Below, piece after piece: positions 34,810 to 42,567 of a DNA stretch of 64,000 nt (position 1 is the stretch's first letter; each line of letters opens with the position of its first letter). The notes beneath the pieces are model-generated. The model was not told the DNA's origin. It did no database searches and worked only from the letters and a program-made list of their open reading frames with translations. The DNA is from DASYPP01 sp036006525 (GTDB taxonomy: Bacteria; Gemmatimonadota; Gemmatimonadetes; Gemmatimonadales; GWC2-71-9), in assembly GCA_036006525.1 (NCBI GenBank), contig DASYPP010000024.1, positions 62,001-126,000 of the forward strand. Reading direction: 5' to 3'. A program made the translations under genes and the position numbers.

Positions 34810-35856
34810 GTGTCCGATTTCGTCTCCCGCCGTCGGTTCCTGGAATCCACTGGCGTTGTGCTCGCCGCGGCCGCACTGCCCGGCTCGGCGCACGGATCGA
34901 TCGGCGCTCCCGCGATCATTCTGAAGCCGCCGGCCCGGCCGGTCGCCATCTCGTCGAACAACAGTCTCCTCCCGGTCACCAAGGCCGCCGAGCTGGTGCT
35001 GAGCGGCAGCGACACGCTGGACGCCGCGGTGGAGGGAGTGAAAATCCAGGAATTGGATCCCAACGACCAGTCGGTCGGCTACGGCGGGCTTCCCAACGAG
35101 GATGGCGTGGTGCAACTGGACGCCTCCTGCATGCACGGGCCTACCAGGCGGGCCGGTGCGGTGGCCGCGCTGGAAGGCATCAAGACGCCGAGCGAGGTGG
35201 CCAGGCTGGTGCTCAAGTACACCAACCACATCATGCTGGTGGGCGAGGGCGCGAAGCGCTTCGCCCTATCCTATGGCTTCAAGGAGGAGGACCTGCTCAC
35301 TCCGGCATCGCGCCAGGCTTGGCTGGCCTGGCGGGCCAACCGGGGACACGAGGACGACTGGGTCGACGTGCCGCCGGGCGAGCAGATGGTAGTGGGCCGG
35401 CCGACCGGTACCATCAACCTGAACGTCGTAAGCCCGAAGGGGGACATCTCATCGGTCACCACGACCGCGGGACTGGCGTGGAAGATTCCGGGCCGGGCGG
35501 GAGATTCACCCATCATTGGCGCCGGACAGTATACCGACAACGAAATCGGGGCGGCGGGTTCCACCGGACTGGGGGAAGCGAATATTATGGTCTGTGGCGG
35601 GTTTCTCACCGTCGAGCACATGCGCCGGGGCATGAAACCGACCGATGCCTGCCTCGAAACGCTACGCCGGGTAGTCGCCATGGCCCCGCTTCGGCTGCTG
35701 GATGAACGAGGCCGCCCGAAGTTCGGGCTCACCTACTACGCCGTGAACAAGAACGGGGAGTACGGCTCGGCATCGCTCTTCCCGGCCAAGTACGCGGTAC
35801 ATGACGGAACCGCCGCGGCGGCGAAAGACTGCGCGTACCTGTTCCAGAACTCCTGA
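34810..35856 (+). CDS. Tat-exported N4-(beta-N-acetylglucosaminyl)-L-asparaginase-like Ntn hydrolase
   Basis: A 348-residue protein with a twin-arginine leader (SRRRFLESTG). The autocatalytic cleavage and nucleophile Thr is Thr201 in RPTGTINLNVVSPKGDISSV, followed by TTTAGLAWKIPGRAGDSPII and GAGQYTDNEIGAAGSTGLGE, as in aspartylglucosaminidase. The family cleaves the sugar-Asn link of N-glycans or simple asparagine derivatives. GTG 34810 has GGAG 8 bp upstream. Export by Tat implies folding and possibly self-cleavage before secretion. Followed 18 bp later by a BamA-like barrel gene. Confidence 0.9.
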   Translation: MSDFVSRRRFLESTGVVLAAAALPGSAHGSIGAPAIILKPPARPVAISSNNSLLPVTKAAELVLSGSDTLDAAVEGVKIQELDPNDQSVGYGGLPNEDGVVQLDASCMHGPTRRAGAVAALEGIKTPSEVARLVLKYTNHIMLVGEGAKRFALSYGFKEEDLLTPASRQAWLAWRANRGHEDDWVDVPPGEQMVVGRPTGTINLNVVSPKGDISSVTTTAGLAWKIPGRAGDSPIIGAGQYTDNEIGAAGSTGLGEANIMVCGGFLTVEHMRRGMKPTDACLETLRRVVAMAPLRLLDERGRPKFGLTYYAVNKNGEYGSASLFPAKYAVHDGTAAAAKDCAYLFQNS

Positions 35857-35874
35857 TTACACGAAAGAATCACT

Positions 35875-37014
35875 ATGACGGCGCTTCGGATGGCACGGTG
35901 GAGCGGGTTGCTGGTGGCATTGATGCTGGCCACCGCTCCCCGGCTGGAGGCCCAGAAATGGGTGGACAGCCGCTATCCGTATATCACGTCCAGTGCGAAT
36001 GACTTTCCGATGCTTGCTGCCCGCTGGGTGTGGACCAAGCCGGTGGACGACTATTTCTCGCCTTACCCCTACCTGGGCAACCTGAGCCTGGACGGAGGGT
36101 ACAGTATCAAAGGCAGCTATCTCCTGACGGCCACCTTCAATGCCCCCGCCCTCAAGCCGGGCTGGCGGTTCCAGGCTTTCGCCGGCGTTACCCGGGAGGA
36201 ACGCTTCGGGTTCTTCGGGGTGGGCAACAACACCACGTTCGACAACAACCTGATCAACGACAACCAGCCGTTCTTCTACCGGGTGCGGCGGGAACGGGAG
36301 CGACTCCAGGCCGAGGTGACCCGCCGGATCGTGGGGAAGCTGAGGATTGCGGGCGCGGTGGGCCTCGAGAACAGCAAGCTCACCCAGTTGCCGGGGCCTT
36401 CGGTCTACGGGAGCAACTTTCCCAAGCGGCTCGAAGACACCGACCTCACCGGCCGGTTGAGCCTGATCTTCGATGCCCGGGACAACGAGTTCAACACGAC
36501 CCGGGGAGTGATCCTCGAGACGGGAGTGCTCCGGGGAAGCGCCGGCGACGGCTACGGGAGACTCTACGGTGAAGCCCGGGGTTACCTGCCGGTACGGGAC
36601 GGCACGGTCATCGCCGCGCGAGTTGGCGGCGCGGGAACCACGGGGAGCCCACCGCTGCACGCCCGGTTTGAGCTGCCCATGTGGGAGCGCACCATCACCG
36701 TGCTCGGCGGCGAGGATACTCACCGAGGCTACGACTCGGGCCGCTTTGCCGGTGAAAAGGTGCTCTTCGCCAATCTCGAGATCCGTCACAACATCCTGGA
36801 CCTGGTCTCGCTCGGTTCCATCTCGGCTATCGCCTTTGTGGATGCGGGGAGAGTTTTCGAGGGGGAGAACTTCCGGCTGACGACCGAGGGCCTTCATGTG
36901 GGAGGCGGCGGGGGCCTGGCGCTCCGGATCCTCCGCTCCACCATCTTTACCTTCAACCTCGCCAAGGGGGACGAGGGGTGGAATTTCTCGATGAACAGTG
37001 GCTGGATGTTCTAG
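35875..37014 (+). CDS. BamA/Omp85-superfamily outer-membrane barrel, no POTRA domains
   Basis: A 379-residue protein with signal peptide (LLVALMLATAPRLEAQ) and a surface-antigen D15 C-terminal barrel: strands such as GRLSLIFDARDNEFNTTRGV, GGEDTHRGYDSGRFAGEKVL then FANLEIRHNIL, IAFVDAGRVFEGE, and a terminal Phe. The RGY-like motif (HRGYDSGRF) corresponds to the VRGF/Y motif of loop 6. POTRA domains are absent, so it is like short patatin-associated or TamA-like barrels. It probably inserts or secretes a surface protein; the preceding asparaginase is a possible partner. Confidence 0.87.
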   Translation: MTALRMARWSGLLVALMLATAPRLEAQKWVDSRYPYITSSANDFPMLAARWVWTKPVDDYFSPYPYLGNLSLDGGYSIKGSYLLTATFNAPALKPGWRFQAFAGVTREERFGFFGVGNNTTFDNNLINDNQPFFYRVRRERERLQAEVTRRIVGKLRIAGAVGLENSKLTQLPGPSVYGSNFPKRLEDTDLTGRLSLIFDARDNEFNTTRGVILETGVLRGSAGDGYGRLYGEARGYLPVRDGTVIAARVGGAGTTGSPPLHARFELPMWERTITVLGGEDTHRGYDSGRFAGEKVLFANLEIRHNILDLVSLGSISAIAFVDAGRVFEGENFRLTTEGLHVGGGGGLALRILRSTIFTFNLAKGDEGWNFSMNSGWMF

Positions 37015-37030
37015 CCATTTTTCAAAAAAT

Positions 37031-37135
37031 CCACCACGGAGTCACGGAGAACACGAAAGGCAGCACGGAGAAAACATAGTATATCCTCTCCGTGAAATCT
37101 CCGAGTTCTTCGTGGCTCCGTGGTGAATTCTGTGG
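37031..37135. repeat. R10: iterated-word hairpin, word CACGGAG
   Basis: The left arm CCACCACGGAGTCACGGAGA continues ACACGAAAGGCAGCACGGAG; the right arm (37085-37135) read on the minus strand has CACCACGGAGCCACGAAGAA and CACGGAGAGG. Period about 8 nt. It lies 16 bp after the BamA-like gene and 7 bp before the convergent thioredoxin-like gene. Confidence 0.87.
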
Positions 37136-37142
37136 TCGCGTA

Positions 37143-37670
37143 TCAGGCGGCCACTACCGAAAGCCCGGCTATTCCCAGTATTTCCCGCAAGGTCGTTTCT
37201 CCCCTGTCTCTGGCATACCACTTCCGTATTTGAGGATACAGCTCCGCCTTAGGCACCGTGCCCTTGTTCTGCATCACCCACTCCTGGAGCACCAGGGGGC
37301 GCGGACCCCAGTGGCCCAACTCGCCAAAGTCCTGGTCCAGCACGATGATGATCGGGATCGAGCGGGAGCCATTGGTGAGATACCGGTCCATCACTTCGGG
37401 GTGCTCGTCCCGTCGAATGATCCGGAGCTCGACCAAGGGAGTCTGCTCGGCCCACTTGGCGAGAAACGGGATGCTGTTGGAGGCATCGCCGCACCAATCT
37501 TCGGCCAGGACCAGCAGGCGCAGCTTCCGGCCCGCCGTGGCGCCCTCGGCCCAGACCGGCACGCGAGCAATACGGTAGAGTCCTCCCCATAGATCTCTGT
37601 GGGTTCCGGCTGCCGCCAGGAACTCCTCGAAGCTCATGCCCTGTTTCCAGAGCCCGGCAAAGTCCAGCAA
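37143..37670 (-). CDS. Thioredoxin-like protein (Thioredoxin_9 type) with WCGD site
   Basis: A 175-residue cytoplasmic thioredoxin fold. The site is WCGD (Trp59, Cys60; AEDWCGDASNSIPF), a single-Cys variant of WCxxC, so it cannot form the usual intramolecular disulfide. The cis-Pro region SRSIPIIIVLDQDF is present. Family members are often annotated thioredoxin family protein and may act as thiol peroxidase- or bacilliredoxin-like enzymes. TTG 37670 is supported by GGAGGGG just upstream. Divergent from the TetR gene with a perfect palindrome between them. Confidence 0.83.
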   Translation of the reverse strand: MLDFAGLWKQGMSFEEFLAAAGTHRDLWGGLYRIARVPVWAEGATAGRKLRLLVLAEDWCGDASNSIPFLAKWAEQTPLVELRIIRRDEHPEVMDRYLTNGSRSIPIIIVLDQDFGELGHWGPRPLVLQEWVMQNKGTVPKAELYPQIRKWYARDRGETTLREILGIAGLSVVAA

Positions 37671-37702
37671 ATCCCCTCCATTCCCGGTGGCGACACAACA
37701 TG

Positions 37703-37720
37703 AACGTCCGGGCGGACGTT
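37703..37720. promoter_or_regulatory. Candidate operator palindrome between divergent thioredoxin and tetR genes
   Basis: AACGTCCG and CGGACGTT form a perfect inverted repeat around GG (flanks TGA and TTCA extend it imperfectly). It lies 33 bp upstream of the thioredoxin-like start and about 100 bp upstream of tetR. Size and symmetry fit a TetR-family operator; binding is inferred from position only. Confidence 0.45.
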
Positions 37721-37819
37721 TCAGTTCCTAATCTAGGCCCGGCGGCCTGAAAAAACCGTGAGGAATCGTTGAGGACGGGCGGGGCATCGGTGATTTGCCT
37801 GACCAGCTAAATTACCGGC

Positions 37820-38446
37820 ATGACCATACCGCCTTCGGCGCCACCTCCAGCTTCCCCCGCCAAGCGGGACGGTGAGGCGACCCGCCAGAAGCTGCACCGG
37901 GCGGCGCTCGAGTTGTATACCACGATCGGTTTTCGGGGCACCACGACGCCGATGATCGCGGAGCGGGCCGGGGTGGCGGAAGGGACGATTTACCGCCACT
38001 TCACCGGGAAAGAGCACCTGCTGAACGAGATCTACCGCGGGGCCCAGCGCTGGGCGACCCGGCAGATCAAGGACATGGAGCCGGACAAGGCGCTCAAGCC
38101 GGCCGAGCGGCTGATTCGGTTCGCGCGGACCCTGGGCGAGGTGGCGGAGCACGATCCGGCGGTGGTCCGGATGCTGTTCTATCCGATGGACGACCCCCAT
38201 CTCGACGAAAAGAGCCGGGAATCCGAGCGCGAGCTCCGGGAGGCCCTGCTCACGCTGGTGGCGATGGGCAAGTCGGATGGCATAGTGCGGGCGGGGCCAG
38301 CGGAACTCTGGGCCTCGGTGTGGTTCGCGCTGGTAGAGTTCGTGGTGGGGAGGATCGCCGCCAAGGAATGGACCGCCGATCATCCTCAGGTATCCATGGC
38401 ACTGGAGGCCGCGTGGGATGCGGTGTCGGCCAAACCGGAGGGGTAA
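37820..38446 (+). CDS. TetR-family transcriptional regulator
   Basis: A 208-residue regulator. The N-terminal HTH spans about residues 20-65 (TRQKLHRAALELYTTIGFRG, then MIAERAGVAEGTIYRHFTGK). The C-terminal ligand domain is all-alpha and includes ERLIRFARTLGEVAEHDPAV. It is likely to repress its own gene or neighbours; a palindrome lies upstream. A small secreted protein gene follows 9 bp downstream and may be cotranscribed. Confidence 0.93.
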   Translation: MTIPPSAPPPASPAKRDGEATRQKLHRAALELYTTIGFRGTTTPMIAERAGVAEGTIYRHFTGKEHLLNEIYRGAQRWATRQIKDMEPDKALKPAERLIRFARTLGEVAEHDPAVVRMLFYPMDDPHLDEKSRESERELREALLTLVAMGKSDGIVRAGPAELWASVWFALVEFVVGRIAAKEWTADHPQVSMALEAAWDAVSAKPEG

Positions 38447-38455
38447 GACTCGCGC

Positions 38456-38845
38456 ATGTCGCTTTCCCGAATGGCAGTTCTCCTCGCAATGGTGAGCCTG
38501 TCCTCAAGCCTCCAGGCGCAGTCCGGCCAGGGCGACCTCACTGGTTTTATCCGCTTGAGCGGCCGCGACAACGATGCGCTCCGGGTCACCGTCGAGATCA
38601 CCCGCTTAAGCGTGCCCCCAGAGCGTCACGTCATGACCAGTGATTCGGGCGATATCTACCATCGGTATGCATTCAAGCGGATTCGGATGGGCGAGTACAG
38701 GATCCGGATTTCGGCCCCGGGGTATGTCCCCTACGAGACGATTCTGCTGCTGGGGTCTGACATGCAGGGCGTGCTGGCGGTGTGCCTCCGCCACAAGGGG
38801 GAGATCCCCAATCGTTCCTCGCCGACCATGTGCGGGCCGGGCTAG
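38456..38845 (+). CDS. Small secreted protein with carboxypeptidase-regulatory-like (CnaB-type) fold
   Basis: A 129-residue protein with a signal peptide (MAVLLAMVSLSSSLQAQ) and one beta-sandwich domain with DLTGFIRLSGRDNDALRVTV and the typical end FKRIRMGEYRIRISAPGYVP followed by YETILLL. Two Cys near the C-terminus (AVCLRH and TMCGPG) could form a disulfide. Such domains bind carbohydrate or stabilise surface proteins; here it stands alone. Function unknown. Confidence 0.72.
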   Translation: MSLSRMAVLLAMVSLSSSLQAQSGQGDLTGFIRLSGRDNDALRVTVEITRLSVPPERHVMTSDSGDIYHRYAFKRIRMGEYRIRISAPGYVPYETILLLGSDMQGVLAVCLRHKGEIPNRSSPTMCGPG

Positions 38846-38854
38846 CCAGCAAGA

Positions 38855-38890
38855 GGCATCCCGTCCCCGGTTGTGATTGGACGGGATGCC
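38855..38890. terminator. 12-bp perfect hairpin between convergent genes
   Basis: GGCATCCCGTCC and GGACGGGATGCC pair perfectly around a 12-nt loop, between the small secreted protein gene and the convergent DUF1328 gene. It is a plain hairpin: no iterated word, and its 5' arm is pyrimidine-rich, unlike the R elements. Likely bidirectional terminator. Confidence 0.75.
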
Positions 38891-38897
38891 GACTGGC

Positions 38898-39071
38898 TCA
38901 GGTAACCTTCCTTGCCGCGAACGTTCCCAGCAGGAGGAAGACCAGGAAGATCGCGATGGCAATGAAGAAGAGCGCCTTGGCAAATCCCGCGGCAGTCGCC
39001 GCGATCCCGCCGAATCCGAAGATGGCCGCGACGATCGCGACAATCAGGAAAATGAAAGCCCACCGCAACAT
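38898..39071 (-). CDS. DUF1328 (YtjA-like) two-helix membrane protein
   Basis: A 57-residue membrane protein with two helices, LRWAFIFLIVAIVAAIFGFG and ALFFIAIAIFLVFLLLG, joined by IAATAAGFAK. This is the DUF1328 pattern. GGAGG precedes ATG 39071; a longer frame upstream has no support. Function unknown; family members are often stress-induced. Confidence 0.88.
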   Translation of the reverse strand: MLRWAFIFLIVAIVAAIFGFGGIAATAAGFAKALFFIAIAIFLVFLLLGTFAARKVT

Positions 39072-39214
39072 GGAGCCTCCAGGTAAGCGTGGAGGCAATA
39101 GAGTACAAGGGACGACCTTATCGCGAAGTGATCCGTCTCACGGGGGGAAACCAACGTGATCCGCCTCACGATCGAGCCGTTATTTTTGAATCAAATCACA
39201 CCCGGTCGCCTCCC

Positions 39215-39649
39215 ATGAATGAATCCATCCTGCCCGACTCGGCACCCCACTCCGAAGGCCATGACGGCATCCTCGTGGTCCGGGGCAGCGGGAACTGCCG
39301 GGACTGGAACGGCATTCACTACAAGGCGGGCCTCTCGGCGAAGAACGTCGGCTCCCGCCAGCTCTCGATGAACGTGGCCACGATTCCCCCGGGAGGCGTG
39401 GCCTACGCCCACATCCACGTGGGATTCGAAGTCATGCTGTATATCCTGGAAGGGAAAGTGCGCCACGAATACGGGGACGGGCTCCGGCAGGTGGTGGAGA
39501 ACCAGGCCGGTGATTTCATCTTCATAGAGCCTGGAGTGCCGCACGAGGTGTTCAACATGAGCCAATCGGAGCCGGTAGTCGCGGTCGTGGCCCGGTCGGA
39601 TTCGGGGGAGTGGGAGCACATCGTCCCCTATGAGCGTCCCACCCGATAA
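39215..39649 (+). CDS. Single-domain cupin
   Basis: A 144-residue cupin. Motif 1 is GVAYAHIHVGFEVMLYILEG followed by KVRHEYG; motif 2 is GDFIFIEPGVPHEVFNMS. His residues in HIH and PHE and a Glu are placed for metal binding. Small cupins of this sort are sugar-binding proteins, isomerases or dioxygenases; no choice is possible here. The ATG at 39215 follows the divergent DUF1328 gene by about 140 bp. Confidence 0.85.
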   Translation: MNESILPDSAPHSEGHDGILVVRGSGNCRDWNGIHYKAGLSAKNVGSRQLSMNVATIPPGGVAYAHIHVGFEVMLYILEGKVRHEYGDGLRQVVENQAGDFIFIEPGVPHEVFNMSQSEPVVAVVARSDSGEWEHIVPYERPTR

Positions 39650-39687
39650 GGGCTGGCCATCAGCTCCGCCTACAGTCCTGCGACCGC

Positions 39688-39754
39688 GGACGCAAAGGCG
39701 CCGAGTCGCGAAGAGACGATTGAAATGCGCTTCGCGCCTTGGCGTCTTTGCGTT
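39688..39754. repeat. R11: iterated-word hairpin, words of the ACGCAAAG/GCGCCGAG type
   Basis: The left arm GACGCAAAGGCGCCGAGTCG (39689-39708) and the right arm, read on the minus strand AACGCAAAGACGCCAAGGCG followed by CGAAG, pair with a few mismatches; the loop is 13 nt. It lies about 40 bp after the cupin gene. A second copy of the same word family is at 40908-40988. Confidence 0.85.
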
Positions 39755-39770
39755 GGGCAGTTTGGATCAC

Positions 39771-40167
39771 CTGAAACAGCCTGACGGATTCCGGCCCCAG
39801 GCTGAACCGCAAACTGCCACGTTCCCCACGCCACGCCCGGTACAAACGGCGGGGTTTTCCACGACATCCCCCGGCTCCCGCGCCGCCGATTCCTTCCGTA
39901 CCTAACCTTGACGCCAGGCTATAGTGCATGCAATGCCAACGAGTTGGGACCCGACAGGGCGCATCGGGGGCGCAGCTGTCTCAAAACTGTGTAACGACAG
40001 CCATCGTGTGACTCAAGCGCTTGGCGCGCTTCTCGGACCGGTTGTTCGATTCCGCACGTTTGAAGGTGTATCACAAAGAGTCTCTCCAATTGCACTGGCG
40101 CGCTCCCTGCCCTCTAGTCATCCAATCACGCAGTCATGACCAACCACCTGGATAAAGAGGAACCGCA
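39771..40167. other. About 400-bp gap upstream of a lipoprotein gene
   Basis: No gene, RNA or repeat could be supported in this stretch. It should contain the promoter of the lipoprotein gene that follows. Confidence 0.4.
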
Positions 40168-40890
40168 ATGCGTACCGTCAAGCTGGTCAATCTGATGTTG
40201 CCGGCGATCGTCGCCGCCGCGTTACTCGCCGCCTGCAGTGAGGGCGCAGTCCTGCCCAGCGTGGCGAACAGCCTGACGATCCTCGGTGCCGGGATCCCCG
40301 CGCTCCCCAGCCGGCCGGCCCTTTCGCCGCCGGTGGATACCCTGGTGGAAACCGGCGACCCGGCGACGTTCACGCTGGGCATGTACGCCATGTGGATCAG
40401 CCAGAATGACGACTGTTCCGCGCCGGTGCTGGTTGCGGACTACGGGTCGGTTCCGGAGCCCAAGCAGATGCTGAACGGCCCGGTGCTCTTCACCGGCAAT
40501 CCGCCCGGCGGGACCTATCGCTGCCTGGTGATCAAGATGTCGGACGTCCTGGCGATGACGCCGGCGACCACGTTCGGCGACTGCGTGGCGGGAACCGAGT
40601 ACTCGGGGGACATTTACCGCGACGGCGATTCCAGCTGGGTCGATGTCAATGGCGACATGATCATCGGCACCGGTACCGATTCGATCCCGGTGGACAGCCG
40701 GGTCACGCTTTTCCTGACCCGGGACACGGTGGCGGCGATCGCTCGCGGCACCAGCCCGAACCAGACCTTGCAGCTGGACAGCAATCTCGAAGTGCCGAGT
40801 GTCAGCACCTTCGTATGGGATGGGCGGGGATCGGTGATCAGTGGGTATGGTCAGTGCGGCCTGAATCCGGGCCGGCCGTCGTTCCAGTAG
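40168..40890 (+). CDS. Lipoprotein of unknown function
   Basis: A 240-residue lipoprotein with lipobox LAAC (Cys22). The mature protein has a Pro/Ser-rich linker and then a mostly beta domain with four Cys in two likely pairs (DDCSAPV / YRCLVIK and FGDCVAGTEY / YGQCGLN). No known family recognised. AGAGGAA lies 7 bp before the ATG. It is probably a monocistronic surface or periplasmic protein; an R element follows it. Confidence 0.72.
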   Translation: MRTVKLVNLMLPAIVAAALLAACSEGAVLPSVANSLTILGAGIPALPSRPALSPPVDTLVETGDPATFTLGMYAMWISQNDDCSAPVLVADYGSVPEPKQMLNGPVLFTGNPPGGTYRCLVIKMSDVLAMTPATTFGDCVAGTEYSGDIYRDGDSSWVDVNGDMIIGTGTDSIPVDSRVTLFLTRDTVAAIARGTSPNQTLQLDSNLEVPSVSTFVWDGRGSVISGYGQCGLNPGRPSFQ

Positions 40891-40907
40891 CCGGATTGTA
40901 GTTCAGC

Positions 40908-40988
40908 AACTGCCAACGCAAAGGCGCCGAGTCGCAAAGAACGGAATTGAATGTTCTTCGCGCCTCAGCGTCTTTGGGTTATGCAGTT
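40908..40988. repeat. R12: iterated-word hairpin, same word family as R11
   Basis: The left arm AACTGCCAACGCAAAGGCGC continues CGAGTCGCAAAGAAC; the right arm (40953-40988) read on the minus strand is AACTGCATAACCCAAAGACG then CTGAGGCGCGAAGAAC. Both ends pair perfectly (AACTGC at the base, GAAC at the top); loop 10 nt. It lies between the lipoprotein gene and the convergent PAS-domain gene. Confidence 0.87.
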
Positions 40989-41004
40989 CATGACCTGTAG
41001 CAGG

Positions 41005-41556
41005 CTACCTAATTCCCTCCCGCTGTGAAAACAGTTTCCGCCCGGTGGCCCCATCCAGCACCTCGTACATTCCGAAAATGCCGATCGGCTTTCCCGCGGC
41101 GTTCCGGATCGGGGTCTTGCCGGCCCGGACCCAGGTAGTGCCGGTCGAAGCCTTCTGGTGCTCGAGAATGTCGAGGTTGGCCCGGCCGCTCTTGAAGATC
41201 TCTTCGTCGTCGCTCCGGAACTTGGCGGCGTTGGGGAACCAGGGCAGCCGCTTGTCGAAGTCGTTGAGGCCGATCAACGCGGAGCGCTGAATCCCGGCGT
41301 CCTGGGCGAACAGCTCATTGCATCCCGCGAAGCGGAACTGGGGCCCCAGTTTCCAGAATACCCGGACATTGGATCGCGGCGGCGCGGCTTCCTGCACGTA
41401 GCTCTCCAGCTCGGCCTCGAGCTGGGCATCGCTCTTTCCGCTCCAGCGCAGCCGGTTGGCGGCCATCGCGGGATGCAGGTCGGGCCAGGACGCGGAAGCC
41501 ACCTCGTAATACGCGGCAAGCACTGCCCGCAATTCCTCAGGACTCATCTCGCTCAT
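41005..41556 (-). CDS. PAS-domain protein
   Basis: A 183-residue soluble protein. After about 70 helical residues comes a PAS fold: FRFAGCNELFAQDAGIQRSA, LIGLNDFDKRLPWFPNAAKF, and NAAGKPIGIFGMYEVLDG. No output domain (kinase, HTH, GGDEF) is attached. Such stand-alone PAS proteins act as sensors through partners. It starts immediately after the stop of the TSUP transporter gene (TGAATG), so the two are coupled. Confidence 0.83.
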   Translation of the reverse strand: MSEMSPEELRAVLAAYYEVASASWPDLHPAMAANRLRWSGKSDAQLEAELESYVQEAAPPRSNVRVFWKLGPQFRFAGCNELFAQDAGIQRSALIGLNDFDKRLPWFPNAAKFRSDDEEIFKSGRANLDILEHQKASTGTTWVRAGKTPIRNAAGKPIGIFGMYEVLDGATGRKLFSQREGIR

Positions 41557-42498
41557 TCAGCTGGCCGCCGTTTCCTTGGCGCCGCCCTCAAGATCAAAGG
41601 TCTTGGAGTGCTCCCGTTTTGCCGCGAGCAGCAGGCTCACCGCGGTATAGACCACGACCACCACGACCAGGTAGCGGACCGCGGTGAGGGGCAGCGATTT
41701 CACGATGTAGGCCGCAATGAACACGGCGGGTATTCCGCCGATGGCGAGCGCCACGGTGGCGCCGGGGTGGTACTTCTGGGCCTTGATGAACCGGGCGGTT
41801 GCAACCGGCATGAGGAAGGCGCAGGATCCCATCATGATGGGGAAGGCGGCCAACGGGTTCATGCCGAGCAGGTAGATCAGGATCATGCAGGGCGCGTAAA
41901 GTCCGATGCCGAGCGTCATGAGGGCGCCGAGCATGAAGTTCCCGGCAATCCCGATCCACAACCTGGTTCCAACCAGTGACTCCGCGGTGCCCCCGCTGGG
42001 GAAGAGCTTGAAGAGCGTCATGATGATGAGCGCGGCAGCCACCAAGAGGGCGATGCCCATGCCGATCTGGATCGCGCGGCGGGGCCACCGGGAAATGACG
42101 CCGGCGCCGAGCCAGGATCCAACTACCGCGGCGACGATCATGAGGATCAGCGTCTTGCTGTCTACCGGGACCAGCTTGGTAAAGATGAAGGCCTGGGCGA
42201 TAGTGGGAAGCGTATGCCCGGCGTTCAGCGTCCCCGGAATGAGCTCGTCCCGCACCATCTTGAAGTACCTGAAGATCGCCGTGGTGGTGGCGAAGGAGCC
42301 GATCCCCAGGGTGTCCCAGAAATTGGTGAAGAATCCGGTGGCCAGCCCGCCGACCGTCGGCGTCGCTGATTCGGCCGCATTCGGCCCCCGGTTACGCGCC
42401 TCCGCGAGTCCGCGCCAGAGCACCACGACATAGAAGATGCCGAATCCGCTCAAGGCTATGAGCAGGATATCCTTGGCGGAGAGCGACGGGCTGGACAT
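41557..42498 (-). CDS. TauE/SafE (TSUP) family membrane permease
   Basis: A 313-residue protein with about eight membrane helices (ILLIALSGFGIFYVVVLW, TLILMIVAAVVGSWLGAGVI, GIALLVAAALIIMTLFKLF and others) in the two-repeat pattern of TSUP transporters, with the repeated motif GxxxG(x)xxxxP. The family moves sulfite, sulfoacetate, taurine-derived or other organic anions. It is first of a two-gene unit with a PAS protein and diverges from the hydroxyproline operon across 69 bp, so it could carry a related compound; that link is positional only. Confidence 0.87.
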   Translation of the reverse strand: MSSPSLSAKDILLIALSGFGIFYVVVLWRGLAEARNRGPNAAESATPTVGGLATGFFTNFWDTLGIGSFATTTAIFRYFKMVRDELIPGTLNAGHTLPTIAQAFIFTKLVPVDSKTLILMIVAAVVGSWLGAGVISRWPRRAIQIGMGIALLVAAALIIMTLFKLFPSGGTAESLVGTRLWIGIAGNFMLGALMTLGIGLYAPCMILIYLLGMNPLAAFPIMMGSCAFLMPVATARFIKAQKYHPGATVALAIGGIPAVFIAAYIVKSLPLTAVRYLVVVVVVYTAVSLLLAAKREHSKTFDLEGGAKETAAS

Positions 42499-42567
42499 GA
42501 GTTGTTGGGGGTGAGGTTAGGGAAGGGATACTACATTTCTTCCGCTCGGGCAATATTCAGGGGACCT

